A DNA stretch of 37,755 nt from Phycisphaerales bacterium. GTDB lineage: Bacteria; Planctomycetota; Phycisphaerae; Phycisphaerales; UBA1924. The position numbers and the translations under genes were made by a program. The notes beneath the pieces were generated by a model. That model searched no databases. It saw nothing but the letters and a program-made list of their open reading frames with translations, and had not been told where the DNA came from. Position 1 is the first letter of the stretch, and every line of letters starts with the position of its first letter. Positions 9,649 through 19,030 of the stretch are shown here, one piece after another. The DNA lies in contig JANQQG010000145.1 in the NCBI GenBank assembly GCA_028285065.1, forward strand, positions 1 through 37,755, in the 5' to 3' direction.

Positions 9649-10302
9649 TCACTCGACGACCATCACCTCGTCCAACCCCTTGCGCTCGAGCTGAGGGACC
9701 ACGCAGTCGTCCGCCGGGTACCCCACCGGGATCAGCAAGAACGGACGCTCGTGGTCGGGCCGACCGAGCACCTCGGTCAGGAACTTCATCGGGCTCGGCG
9801 TGTGCGTCAGCGTCGCGAGGCCAGCGTGGTGCAGGGCCGCGAGGAGCATGCCGGTCGCCAGGCCGACGGACTCGTTGAGGTAGTACACCTGCCCGCCCTC
9901 GTCGGTCTTCGCGAGCTTGAAGACGACGATCAGCCAAGGCGCGATCTCGAGGAACGGCTTGTGCTCGTCCGTCCCGAACGGGCGCAGGTCCTCGAGCCAC
10001 TCCTCGCTCGCGCGACGGGTGTAGAACTCGTGCTCCTCCTGCTCCGCGGCCTGGCGGATCTTGCTCTTCACCTCCGCGCTCTGCACGCAGACAAACCGCC
10101 AGGGCTGCTTGTGGGCGCCCGAGGGAGCCGTGCTGGCCGCCCGGACGCACCACTCGATCGTCTCGCGTGAGACCGGCCGGTCGCTGAACATGCGCACGGT
10201 CCGGCGCTTGTCCATAGTGTCGAAGAACGCCCGAGCGGCCTCTTCGGGGCCGACGCCGGGGTCGTAGCGGTCCAGGGGGATCATCGGCATCTCGGTCGAC
10301 AT
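9649..10302 (-). CDS. Nitroreductase family protein
   Basis: RRTVRMFSDRPVSRETIEWCVRAASTAPSGAHKQPWRFVCVQ; SD GGAAGGA before the ATG at 10302. Confidence 0.92.
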   Translation of the reverse strand: MSTEMPMIPLDRYDPGVGPEEAARAFFDTMDKRRTVRMFSDRPVSRETIEWCVRAASTAPSGAHKQPWRFVCVQSAEVKSKIRQAAEQEEHEFYTRRASEEWLEDLRPFGTDEHKPFLEIAPWLIVVFKLAKTDEGGQVYYLNESVGLATGMLLAALHHAGLATLTHTPSPMKFLTEVLGRPDHERPFLLIPVGYPADDCVVPQLERKGLDEVMVVE

Positions 10303-10422
10303 CGCTCGGCGTCCTTCCGCGTCGCCCGCCACCCCAGCCCCGACCTACCCAGGGGCCCCACCGTCCGCCGCTCCCACGCGAGCGGTTCCAGCCGACCCCA
10401 CTGTGGTGCCGATAGTCCCCCA

Positions 10423-13233
10423 ATGGCACGCGCCATGCAACGCCTGCTCTGCGCCCTGGCCGCCCTGACCGCGACCGGCGCGATCGCTGCCTGCCCCGCT
10501 CTCGCCCAGCCAACGGACCTGAACGCCCGCCCGTCCACGGCCAAGCGCGTGGTCCACGTCTTCGACTTCGAGGAAGGGGACTTCAACCCCGAGCCGGTCC
10601 CCCGCTACTGGTACCGCGCCCAGAACGACCCCGAGGTCAGCCTCCGCCCCGGCTTCCCGCTCTTCAACCGGGCCGTCATGGACGGGACCCACAGCTTCAG
10701 CGGGAAGACCAGCGTGCTGCTCCCGACGGCCGGGGGCTCGACCTCCCTGCGTCTCCAGCCGGGGATCATCCCGGTCCTCCCCGGTGCGGACTACGTGATC
10801 TCCTCGCGCGTGCGCGCGGTTGGGCTGATCCACTCACGAGCGTTCCTGCGCGCACGCTTCCTCGATGAGCGTCGGCGCGTGATCCCCGGATCCGAGCGCC
10901 ACTCCGCCCCGATCGGCGCAAGCGTCGAATGGACCGAAGCGGTCGTCCAACTCCAGGGCCTGCCGAACGCGAGCTTCCTCGAGATCGACCTCGAACTGCT
11001 CCAGCCCGAGCAGTTCCTCCCGGCCCCGCCACTGCCCGAGCGCGACGTGGTGTGGCCCCAGGACTACCGCGCACGAGCGTGGTTCGACGACGTCAGCGTG
11101 TTCCAGGCACCGCGCGTCACGGTGCGGACCGACGAGGCCACCGGCGTGGTTGTCGGCCCGACGCCACCCGAACTGCTGGTGACGGTCCGCGACATGGTCG
11201 GCGAGCGCCTCACCGCCAGGCTGCGCGTCGAAGACGTCGCCGGTCGGGTGATCTTCGAGCAGGTCTTCCCCGCTGATCCGTCGGGGCGCGAAATGGCACG
11301 CCCGATCCCCCTGACCAAGCACGGGTGGTACCGCGCCATGCTCCAGGTCGATGGACCCGGGGGGCCCGTCGGCTGGTCGGAGATGCACATGCTCTGGCTG
11401 CCCGAGCCGGATCCGACGTCGCCCCCGTTCCGCGATCCGCCGAGCCCCGACCGCCGGCGCTTCGGGTTGCTCATCGAGAACGCGCCGACCGATCGTCTCG
11501 ACACGCTCCCGGCGCTGTACGACCGCTCCGGCGTGGGCGCGCTCACGCTCGACGCCTACGGACCCGAGGTCGGCCCGGCAACGATCGACGCCGACTTCGC
11601 GCAACGCCGCCCCGTCATCGACGCGCTGCTCGCACGCAACGCCGAGCTCACACTCGCGCTGACAGGCGTGCCCGATGCGCTCGCGGCCCGCCACCACCTC
11701 GATCCCGACGACCCGCTGCAGCTCGCAGAGCTCGACCCCGCGCTCTGGACGCCCCACCTGCTCCCAACGCTCGACCTGTTCGGCCAACGCATCACGCACT
11801 GGCAGCTCGGGCCCTCGGGATCGGACGCCGCGTTCTGGAGCGATGACCTCACCGGCGCGATCGACGCACTGGCCGACCCCATCCGGCGTCTGGTACCCGG
11901 CCCGACGATCAACGTGCCCTGGCGCGCCGAGTTCCCGCCTCCCGAGCACCCGGCGCGCACGAGCGACGGCTCCACGGCGCGCACCAGCGTGCTCGCGGCT
12001 ACGCCCGTCGGCTTCGGGCCCGATGCGATGGCGACGATCGTCTCCGGCTGGGAGTCCGAGGCGCCCGACCTCGCAATCGGCATCGAGTTGCCCGACGGCG
12101 CGGAGGTTGGGCACGTCACGCGCATCATCCACCTCGCCCAGAACGCCATCAGCGCCTGGGCCGCCGGCTCCGAAGACGAGGGCACGCCCCCGTCGATGGC
12201 GATCGCGACCCCATGGGCCTGGCCCAAGCGCCCGGGCCAGTCCGCGGCCCCCGCACCGGAGCTCGGTGTGTGGCGCACGCTCGTCGAGCGCCTCGGCGGG
12301 CGTCGTGCCGTAGCAACCGTCCCCGCAAGCCCCGGCGTGCGCGCCTACGTGCTGGCGGAGCCATCGAGCGACGGGACCTACTTCCCGCGCGGCGCGCTCG
12401 TCGCGTGGAACGAGTCGGCACTCGAGGACGACGCAACGCTCACCATCCACCCGAGCCGTGACGCGCCGCTCGAACTGGTCGATCTCTTCGGCAATCGCAC
12501 ACTGCTCGCCCCCGCCGGCCAGACCGAGCCCGTCACGATCACGACCGGCCCGGAGCCCGTCTTCGTCGAGGGCGTCGACCCGTACCTGGCCGCCTTCATC
12601 GCGGCATTCCGGATCGAACCCGAGTTCGTCCCGTCGCTGATCATCGAGCACCGGCGCAGCCTGGTGATCGCCAACCCCTGGCCGGTGCGCATCACGGGCA
12701 AGCTCCAGATCGTCGAGCCCGGCCCCGAGGCCGACTGGCCCGGTTGGACGTTCTCACCCAAGGCGGTCCAGCCGTTCAGCCTCGGCCCCGGACAGAGCGC
12801 AACGCTTCCCCTGTCGTTCGCGTTCGGCCCCGGCGAGGAAGCCGGCCCGCGCGAGATCGTCAGCGTGGTCCGTCTCACCGCGGACCGCCCGTACCCACCG
12901 ATCCGGATCGCGACTCGAATCGAGATCGGCCTGCGCGACCTCGAGGTGGCGACGGACGTACGCCTCGCGCCCACGCCTTCTGGCCCGGACGTGGTCGTTG
13001 CCGTCCGTGTCACCAACGTCGGCAACACGCCGCGCACGATCGTCCTGCGAGCCGCGGCCCCCGGTCAGCCCTCCCAGCAGATCCCCATCAGCAACCTCGC
13101 CCCCCATGTGCCAACGACGCGCCAGTTCGTCTTCCCCGGCGCGGCCGCCACGCTCTCGGGGCGCAGGGTGCGGATCGGCCTCGACGACGTGGATTCGCCG
13201 GGACGCCTGAACACCTCCGTGATCGTGCCATAG
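10423..13233 (+). CDS. Secreted 936-aa protein: jelly-roll/CBM-like N-terminus, possible glycoside-hydrolase-like barrel, C-terminal beta (NEW3/CARDB-like) region
   Basis: Signal peptide (LLCALAALTATGAIAACPALAQ). VVHVFDFEEGDFNPEPVPRYW...AWFDDVSVF resembles CBM-like domains; VVVAVRVTNVGNTPRTIVLRAAAPG resembles CARDB/NEW3. Confidence 0.7.
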   Translation: MARAMQRLLCALAALTATGAIAACPALAQPTDLNARPSTAKRVVHVFDFEEGDFNPEPVPRYWYRAQNDPEVSLRPGFPLFNRAVMDGTHSFSGKTSVLLPTAGGSTSLRLQPGIIPVLPGADYVISSRVRAVGLIHSRAFLRARFLDERRRVIPGSERHSAPIGASVEWTEAVVQLQGLPNASFLEIDLELLQPEQFLPAPPLPERDVVWPQDYRARAWFDDVSVFQAPRVTVRTDEATGVVVGPTPPELLVTVRDMVGERLTARLRVEDVAGRVIFEQVFPADPSGREMARPIPLTKHGWYRAMLQVDGPGGPVGWSEMHMLWLPEPDPTSPPFRDPPSPDRRRFGLLIENAPTDRLDTLPALYDRSGVGALTLDAYGPEVGPATIDADFAQRRPVIDALLARNAELTLALTGVPDALAARHHLDPDDPLQLAELDPALWTPHLLPTLDLFGQRITHWQLGPSGSDAAFWSDDLTGAIDALADPIRRLVPGPTINVPWRAEFPPPEHPARTSDGSTARTSVLAATPVGFGPDAMATIVSGWESEAPDLAIGIELPDGAEVGHVTRIIHLAQNAISAWAAGSEDEGTPPSMAIATPWAWPKRPGQSAAPAPELGVWRTLVERLGGRRAVATVPASPGVRAYVLAEPSSDGTYFPRGALVAWNESALEDDATLTIHPSRDAPLELVDLFGNRTLLAPAGQTEPVTITTGPEPVFVEGVDPYLAAFIAAFRIEPEFVPSLIIEHRRSLVIANPWPVRITGKLQIVEPGPEADWPGWTFSPKAVQPFSLGPGQSATLPLSFAFGPGEEAGPREIVSVVRLTADRPYPPIRIATRIEIGLRDLEVATDVRLAPTPSGPDVVVAVRVTNVGNTPRTIVLRAAAPGQPSQQIPISNLAPHVPTTRQFVFPGAAATLSGRRVRIGLDDVDSPGRLNTSVIVP

Positions 13234-13242
13234 CGACCGGTC

Positions 13243-14100
13243 TCAGGCGGGTCGGAGGATGTACACGCCGTAGCCACCGCGTGGGTCGACGTCCTCTCCG
13301 AACTCATCGACGACGCTGTCGAGACGCATCGCGGAGTCATCGATGAGCGCCATCCACTGCCAGACGTCGTACGTGCGCAGCACGTAGCTGCTGACCATCT
13401 CCTCGACGCCGCCGGGGCGCGTGATGGTGAAGTGGCTGATGACGCGCTCGCCTCGCTCGCGCCCAGCGATGTTCGCATCCGGCGGGAGGTACTGGACGAC
13501 CTGCTTGACGTGGAGCGATCCGCGGCGTGCCTCCCAGACGTCCTCGGACGGGAAGACGACTCCCGGATCCTCGAGGCTCACACCCAGTGCGTACACCCCG
13601 CCCTCGCGCAGCACGCTCGCCATGGACGCCAGGTGCGCCAGCATCGCTTCGTCCGTCTCGAGGTGGCGCACCGTGTTGATCAGGTTGAATGCGAACGACC
13701 AGCCCTTCCAACCCTTCCCCCCCGACGCCTTGACGTCGGCCGGCGCAAAGTCGGTCATGTCCCCCTCGACGAGCGTCGCCTCGAGCCCGAGCCGCTCCAC
13801 GCGCTCACGCGCGTACGCGACCATCGCAGGGTTCAGGTCGATACCGCCGACGCGCCGGCCGCGTGATGCCGCGACCCGCAGGTACCGACCCGAGCCGAAA
13901 CCGGGCTCGAACCACGACTCGGCCTCGCGCGTGCGCGGGCGCACGAAACGGGCGGCGATCCGCTCGAGCCCGTCCACCTCGTGCGCCGTCCGCGGCGTAT
14001 GGATGACGTCGTACACCACCGGCTCGTCGTAGAACTCGACGGGCTTCGGATGCGACGCGTCAGCGCCGGTGCTCGAGTTGGCCCTGGTACCCTTGGACAC
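13243..14100 (-). CDS. Class I SAM-dependent methyltransferase
   Basis: FEPGFGSGRYLRVAASRGRRVGGIDLNPAMVAYARERVERLGLEATLVEGDMTDF; GTG start at 14100. Confidence 0.88.
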   Translation of the reverse strand: MSKGTRANSSTGADASHPKPVEFYDEPVVYDVIHTPRTAHEVDGLERIAARFVRPRTREAESWFEPGFGSGRYLRVAASRGRRVGGIDLNPAMVAYARERVERLGLEATLVEGDMTDFAPADVKASGGKGWKGWSFAFNLINTVRHLETDEAMLAHLASMASVLREGGVYALGVSLEDPGVVFPSEDVWEARRGSLHVKQVVQYLPPDANIAGRERGERVISHFTITRPGGVEEMVSSYVLRTYDVWQWMALIDDSAMRLDSVVDEFGEDVDPRGGYGVYILRPA

Positions 14101-14136
14101 GCAACGAGCCTACGCCCAAGCCGGAGGACGGACCCC

Positions 14137-14661
14137 ATGACCCGCCAGGAAACCCTCGCAAACGCCGTCATGGCGACCATGCCGCTCTTTACCCGCTTCC
14201 TCGCCGGCTTCACCGACAACAACCGCACGCACCAGGAGCCAGGCATGCCCGGGCACGCGGCCTGGCAGTGCGGACACTGCGCACTGACCATGCACCACCT
14301 GGGCGCGGTGCTCGACGACGGGGCGTTCCCCCCCGAGGACGACTTCTACCCGCGCGAGGTCGACCACGGCGACATTCACAAGTTCGCCCACATGATGGTC
14401 CGCAAGGACTCCGTCCCTGTTGATGACCCGAACCTCTACCCGACGATGGACCGGGCACAGGCAATCTTCGAGCGCGCGTGCGAGCGACTCGCCGCGGCAG
14501 CACGCAACGCGAGCGATGCCCGCCTCGACGAAGAGATGGACTGGGGTGGAACGATGTTTGCGCGCCACCTGCTCGTGCACCGCGTCTGCTTCCACAACGC
14601 CTGCCACGCCGGCCAACTCACCGACCTTCGCCGGATGATGGGCATCCCCCCGATCCTCTGA
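14137..14661 (+). CDS. DinB-like family protein
   Basis: His motifs in HAAWQCGHCALTMHHLG and HLLVHRVCFHNACHAGQLTDLRRMMG; SD CCGGAGGAC before the ATG at 14137. Confidence 0.7.
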   Translation: MTRQETLANAVMATMPLFTRFLAGFTDNNRTHQEPGMPGHAAWQCGHCALTMHHLGAVLDDGAFPPEDDFYPREVDHGDIHKFAHMMVRKDSVPVDDPNLYPTMDRAQAIFERACERLAAAARNASDARLDEEMDWGGTMFARHLLVHRVCFHNACHAGQLTDLRRMMGIPPIL

Positions 14662-14701
14662 CCCCCCGGTTCCCCACCACCCACACAACAACCGACCCTC
14701 T

Positions 14702-14844
14702 GTTCCGATGCCCCGTTGGGCGCCCTGTACACACAGGAGGGGGGTTCGTGCGAAAACGCGGAACGGGGCGCGAACCACGCTCGTATGGAAAGAAGACCCA
14801 CCACGAGCGCCGCCTTGCCATTCTCCTCGGCGAGGCGGCGTTTT
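14702..14844 (+). ncRNA. Candidate structured RNA or structured 3'UTR ending in an intrinsic terminator
   Basis: 8-bp pairing 14710-14717/14762-14769 (GCCCCGTT/AACGGGGC), hairpin CCTGT-ACAC-ACAGG inside it, 7-bp CGCTCGT/ACGAGCG (14778-14784/14803-14809), then the terminator. Confidence 0.3.
14808..14844 (+). terminator. Rho-independent terminator
   Basis: CGCCGCCT (14808-14815) / AGGCGGCG (14833-14840) followed by TTTT. Confidence 0.75.
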
Positions 14845-14865
14845 CATTCTGGGTAGGCTGGCGTC

Positions 14866-15360
14866 ATGGCACAGTCAGACCCGCTCACGATTCTGCTCAC
14901 ACACGACGCCTGGGCCACACGCAACTGCCTCGATGCGTGCGCCGCGCTCTCCGACGAGCAGTTCAACCAGCCCTTCGAGATGGGCTGCGGCTCCCTGCAC
15001 GACACGCTCACGCACATCCTCGGCGCCAAGCGCGGCTGGACCGACATGCTCGTCGGACGCGAGCCGCGCGTGCGCCTCGAGGAAGGCACGCGCACGTGCG
15101 GGGAGCTGATCGAGATGAGCGAGGGGATCGACCGCGAGTTCGATGAGGCCGTGCGCGCACACCCCGTCGATGGGGTCGCCAGCGCCGAGCGAGGCGGGCG
15201 CAGCTACTCCTTCATGCGCGGCGGCGTCGCAACGCACGTGACCACCCACGCCATGCACCACCGTGCCCAGTGCCTCAACATGCTCCGCCAGCTCGGCGTG
15301 GACCCACTCCCGCCCGTCAGCGTGCTCGAATGGATGCTGATCGTGGATCCGGTGGGTTAG
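14866..15360 (+). CDS. DinB family protein
   Basis: HDAWATRNCLDACAALSDEQFNQPFEMGCGSLHDTLTHILGAKRGWTDMLVG...HVTTHAMHHRAQCLNMLRQLGV; conserved His triad pattern. Confidence 0.9.
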   Translation: MAQSDPLTILLTHDAWATRNCLDACAALSDEQFNQPFEMGCGSLHDTLTHILGAKRGWTDMLVGREPRVRLEEGTRTCGELIEMSEGIDREFDEAVRAHPVDGVASAERGGRSYSFMRGGVATHVTTHAMHHRAQCLNMLRQLGVDPLPPVSVLEWMLIVDPVG

Positions 15361-15391
15361 GGCGCGAGCCACGATCCCAGACGGGCACGCA

Positions 15392-16258
15392 ATGTCAGAC
15401 GACCTCCAGATCGCAATCTGGGACAACGACGCCGAGCGGGTGCGATCACTGCTCGCGGCCGGCGCCGGTCTCGCCAGCATCGATGAAGAGGGTGCATTCG
15501 CCGAAGTCATGTCCGCCGAGATCGCCACACTGCTCATCGCGCACGGTGCCGATGTCAACACCCCCCACAGCGACGGCTGCACGCCGCTGATCTGCGCTGC
15601 GTGTAACGGCGCGCCCGATGTAGTGCGTGTCCTGCTCAAGCACGGAGCCGACCTCCACTATCAATACGACAGAGGCTTCACCGTGCTCATGGCGGCCGCG
15701 GGCGGGAATGACACGACCCCCGAGTGCATTCAACTGTTGCTCGACGCCGGTGCCGATCCCAAGGCGGTCTCGCTGCTCGGATGGAACGCACTGCATGCGA
15801 GTGTGGACGTATCGCGCGGCGGGGCATCGGACTGGGACGCCTTCCCGACCAACCGGCGGGCGGTCATGCGTCTTCTGGTCGAAGCCGGCACCGATCTCGA
15901 GCAGCGCAACCTGCGAGGGCTGACACCGCTCGCACGGGCCGTCATTGACGGCTCCCCCTTCGAGGCGCACGCCCTGCTCGAGCTCGGCGCCGACGCCACC
16001 GTCCGAGTCGAGGACTGCGGGCACGTCCTAATGCCGCCCGGCGGGACCCTGCTCATGTTCGATTACTACGACGAGGAGACACCAGGGCTCTTCCGCGCCC
16101 TCCTCGCGGCCGGGGCCGACCCGCGCGCACGATCGACACGCGGGCTCACAGCGCTCGGCCTGGCGTCCCGAGAAGAACGCGGTGACAACCCGCACGCCCG
16201 CGACTGCGCAGCGATCCTGCGAGAGGCGCTGGGGGACGCGCCCGGATCACTCGACTGA
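15392..16258 (+). CDS. Ankyrin-repeat protein
   Basis: Repeated ankyrin units: DGCTPLICAACNGAPDVVRVLLKHGADL, RGFTVLMAAAGGNDTTPECIQLLLDAGADP, RGLTPLARAVIDGSPFEAHALLELGADA. Confidence 0.93.
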   Translation: MSDDLQIAIWDNDAERVRSLLAAGAGLASIDEEGAFAEVMSAEIATLLIAHGADVNTPHSDGCTPLICAACNGAPDVVRVLLKHGADLHYQYDRGFTVLMAAAGGNDTTPECIQLLLDAGADPKAVSLLGWNALHASVDVSRGGASDWDAFPTNRRAVMRLLVEAGTDLEQRNLRGLTPLARAVIDGSPFEAHALLELGADATVRVEDCGHVLMPPGGTLLMFDYYDEETPGLFRALLAAGADPRARSTRGLTALGLASREERGDNPHARDCAAILREALGDAPGSLD

Positions 16259-17050
16259 CGCCGCCTCCGGGAACAGCTCTCCCAGCAGCGCCTTCCAGCT
16301 CGACTCGAGCTTGGCGACCTCGGCGGCATCGATGCCGTAGGTCCCGAGCCAGAGCGTCGCCTCGCGCTTGCCGGTCCCGTCACACGCGTCATCGACGCGC
16401 ATGCGGAAGAAGGCGTTGTTCAGGTTCGTCGCGGTGCCCGCGAAGTCGCGCCCGGCGTTCGTGTACTCGACGATTCCCTCGAGCTCCTGCCCGGTCGCCA
16501 TGGTCACGCTGTACGCGTCGCCCTCCTTCAAGCCCGAGGGCATCTCGCCCTTCGAGTCCACCGCCCCCATCAGACGATCCCACGCCTCCGCGAAGGCCGC
16601 GTCGCTCCCGATCGGATGCACGGCCCACACGACCCGCCGCTCCGTCCCCTCGTGGAACTTCATGTAGTGGCGCAGCGCTCGGCACTCGGTGTTCCACCCG
16701 CGCGTGGTCGAGTCGTAGATCCCGTCCCACTCCGGCCCATCGGGGATCTCAGACTGGATGACCTTGAAGATCGTCTCGCCCTTGTCGGCGCGGAGCTCGA
16801 ACGTCATCGTGCCGTAGCCCTCGGCGTGGGCGCTGTAGCGCTCCATCGGCTTCCACTCGGTGATCGTGGACGCTCCGCCGAAGTCGCCCCACCACATGGA
16901 GACGGTCCCGCCCTTGCCCTCGGCGTCCGGCGGGACGACCTCGGCCCGCATGGGGAACCAGCGCTCGAGCCCCTCGCCGGTGGCGACTGCATCCCAGACG
17001 CGCTCGATCGGCGCCTCGATCCGGTACTCCTGTTCGATGGGCTTGCGCAT
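16247..17050 (-). CDS. SRPBCC (AHSA1-like) domain protein
   Basis: EQEYRIEAPIERVWDAVATGEGLERWFPMRAEV...GGTVSMWWG; SD AAGGAG before the ATG; coupled to the upstream regulator. Confidence 0.85.
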   Translation of the reverse strand: MRKPIEQEYRIEAPIERVWDAVATGEGLERWFPMRAEVVPPDAEGKGGTVSMWWGDFGGASTITEWKPMERYSAHAEGYGTMTFELRADKGETIFKVIQSEIPDGPEWDGIYDSTTRGWNTECRALRHYMKFHEGTERRVVWAVHPIGSDAAFAEAWDRLMGAVDSKGEMPSGLKEGDAYSVTMATGQELEGIVEYTNAGRDFAGTATNLNNAFFRMRVDDACDGTGKREATLWLGTYGIDAAEVAKLESSWKALLGELFPEAASVE

Positions 17051-17053
17051 GGT

Positions 17054-17758
17054 CTACTCCTTCTTCGGTGTGCTGGCGTTGGAATCGGACTTCGCCGCCG
17101 CATGCTCCCTCGCCTCGCGGTCGGCCTCGTCCTCGGTCTTCGTGATTGCCGGGTGCATCCCCACCACCACCTTGAACACCCGCCCCCGCTTCGCCTCGTC
17201 ATCGTGATGCTCGGCCGCAAGGCGCGCCGCCTCGCGCGCCAGGTCCTCTGCGAACTTCTTCATCGCAGCCGGCGACGCGAAGCGCACGTCCATGTCGATG
17301 CCAAAGGTCGCGAGCCGCTGGTCCACGCTGTCGGCGCGCCGGCGCAGGGTGGCGAGGTCGCTCAGCACGCGCCCGAACGTGCGCACCAGCGTGGTCCACG
17401 CGAAGCGGTCCTGCGCACGCTTCTTGTCCTCGAGCGTCGGACGTGCGCCGGGCCCCGCCGACGATGGCGGCGCAATGACGAACTCCGCGGCAACCGGGCG
17501 GACGATCCGCTCCATGCAGTTGCCCTTCTTCCGCTCCTCGACCAACTCGACCAGCCCACGTCGCTCGAGCTCGCGCAGGTGGTAGTTGACCTTCTGACGA
17601 GGAAGCCCCACCCGACGCGCCACCCCCGCGGCCGAATCCGCGCCGTCCTCACCCTCCCCGAGCGCCCCCACGATGCGGAGCCGCTCCGGGCTCAGCAAGG
17701 CCGCGGCACGCGCGGGGTCGTCCACCAACTCAACCGGCATTCGCAGGGCGGCTCCCAT
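17054..17758 (-). CDS. ArsR-type winged-helix transcriptional regulator
   Basis: ALLSPERLRIVGALGEGEDGADSAAGVARRVGLPRQKVNYHLRELERRGLVELVEERKKGNCMERIVR. ATG at 17758 preferred to the track's TTG at 17794. Confidence 0.85.
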   Translation of the reverse strand: MGAALRMPVELVDDPARAAALLSPERLRIVGALGEGEDGADSAAGVARRVGLPRQKVNYHLRELERRGLVELVEERKKGNCMERIVRPVAAEFVIAPPSSAGPGARPTLEDKKRAQDRFAWTTLVRTFGRVLSDLATLRRRADSVDQRLATFGIDMDVRFASPAAMKKFAEDLAREAARLAAEHHDDEAKRGRVFKVVVGMHPAITKTEDEADREAREHAAAKSDSNASTPKKE

Positions 17759-17765
17759 GGAGCCC

Positions 17766-17794
17766 AGCGTACTACCGACAAGAACTCTTGTCAA
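17766..17794 (-). promoter_or_regulatory. Sigma70-type promoter of the ArsR/SRPBCC operon
   Basis: TTGACA (17794-17789), 17-bp spacer, TACGCT (17771-17766), then 7 nt to the ATG at 17758. Confidence 0.65.
17777..17792. promoter_or_regulatory. Probable ArsR-type operator palindrome
   Basis: GACAAGA-AC-TCTTGTC, a perfect 7-bp inverted repeat overlapping the -35 and spacer of the regulator promoter. Confidence 0.65.
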
Positions 17795-17880
17795 GGAGGA
17801 AAAAGAAATCGGCTGTCAGCCCCAGAACAGTGATCCAGGGCCTGCAAGGCGGGGTACAACGAGCAACCGGGAGGCTTCCC

Positions 17881-19020
17881 ATGACCCCGACACGCTGGTT
17901 CTGCCTCGCACTCGCCACCCTCGGGCTCTTCACCGCCGCCGTCGCTGAGGCCTGCCTCTGGGACCGCGACACCCTCCGCGAGGAGATCGCCGGACGACCC
18001 GCGATCCACCTCGTCCTGATCGGGTGGGTCGACCAGTACCCGCCCCGCTACTACGAGAGGCGCCTCGAGCGCGTCCGGACCGAGGTCGAGCGCGATCCCA
18101 CGGACCTGTCGCTCTTCGACGATGCCGCGGTCGCGTGCGACCGGCTCGGGCGCTGCGACGAGGCGATCGACTGGATGGCCCGCAAGCGCGGCGCGCTCGA
18201 CGCGTCCACCGAGCGCAACGAAACCCACGAGTACCGCTACCTCGCCAACCTCGGCACGTTCCACGCCCACCGCTGGCTGGGCGCCGGCGCTTCACGCGAC
18301 GACCTCACCGACCTCCGCAGGGCCCGCGACCTCATCGCCCAGGCCATCGAGCTCAACCCCGACGCGCACTTCGGGCGCGAGTGGATCCAGCTCGAACTCC
18401 TCGAGTGGCTCCTCGACGAGGATCCGAAAGCGAGCAGGCTGTTCACGGCATCCCATCCGGGTGCGCTCATGCGAGGCGACGAACGGATCGACCCCGATCG
18501 GGCCGTCGATGCGCTCAGCGGGATCATCACGCTCGGTGCGGCCTGGCGCAGCCCGGATGTTCACCTCGCCCTCGGCCAGGCGCTCGACGCCGCCGGTGAG
18601 GCACACCTCGCCTACCTCGCGAAACTGCGCGTCCAGGAGCTCCTCGACGATGGCGCCACGTGGATCAGGGAAGACGACGAGAAAGGGACCCGCGCAGACA
18701 CGCTCAAGTGGCTCGGCGGCATGGTCGAGCACCCCGAGACCTACCCCGACTATTTCGCAGATGCGCGTGCTCGAGCCGACAGGCGCAACGCCGCCCGCCA
18801 GGCGTTCCTCCTCAACCGACTCAATGAGGGGCTGCACCCCGATACACACGAGTCGTTCTGGGATGGATACGACGATCCTCATGTCATCGGGGCGCCGGAC
18901 CCCGGAGGCACCGAGCGCGGCCTCACGATGGGCGTGCTCATCGGCGCGATCGTGGCGGCATGCGTGAGCGGGTTCGTGGGCCTGATCCTGTTCCGATGGC
19001 GTCGCACCGCCGGCGCGTAG
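17881..19020 (+). CDS. Exported, C-terminally membrane-anchored protein with possible TPR-like region
   Basis: Signal peptide WFCLALATLGLFTAAVAEA; DLSLFDDAAVACDRLGRCDEAIDWMARKRGAL resembles TPR; C-terminal TM GVLIGAIVAACVSGFVGLILFRWRR; SD GGGAGG before the ATG at 17881. Confidence 0.6.
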   Translation: MTPTRWFCLALATLGLFTAAVAEACLWDRDTLREEIAGRPAIHLVLIGWVDQYPPRYYERRLERVRTEVERDPTDLSLFDDAAVACDRLGRCDEAIDWMARKRGALDASTERNETHEYRYLANLGTFHAHRWLGAGASRDDLTDLRRARDLIAQAIELNPDAHFGREWIQLELLEWLLDEDPKASRLFTASHPGALMRGDERIDPDRAVDALSGIITLGAAWRSPDVHLALGQALDAAGEAHLAYLAKLRVQELLDDGATWIREDDEKGTRADTLKWLGGMVEHPETYPDYFADARARADRRNAARQAFLLNRLNEGLHPDTHESFWDGYDDPHVIGAPDPGGTERGLTMGVLIGAIVAACVSGFVGLILFRWRRTAGA

Positions 19021-19030
19021 ACTGGCGCCC

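Noticed and set aside
10834-12651. 605-aa minus-strand ORF
   Set aside because: Antisense to the secreted 936-aa protein, with no domain signature.
17759-17794. TTG start (MTRVLVGSTLGS) for the ArsR-type gene
   Set aside because: That TTG is part of the TTGACA -35 box; the ATG at 17758 sits 7 nt after TACGCT and begins the conserved-looking protein.
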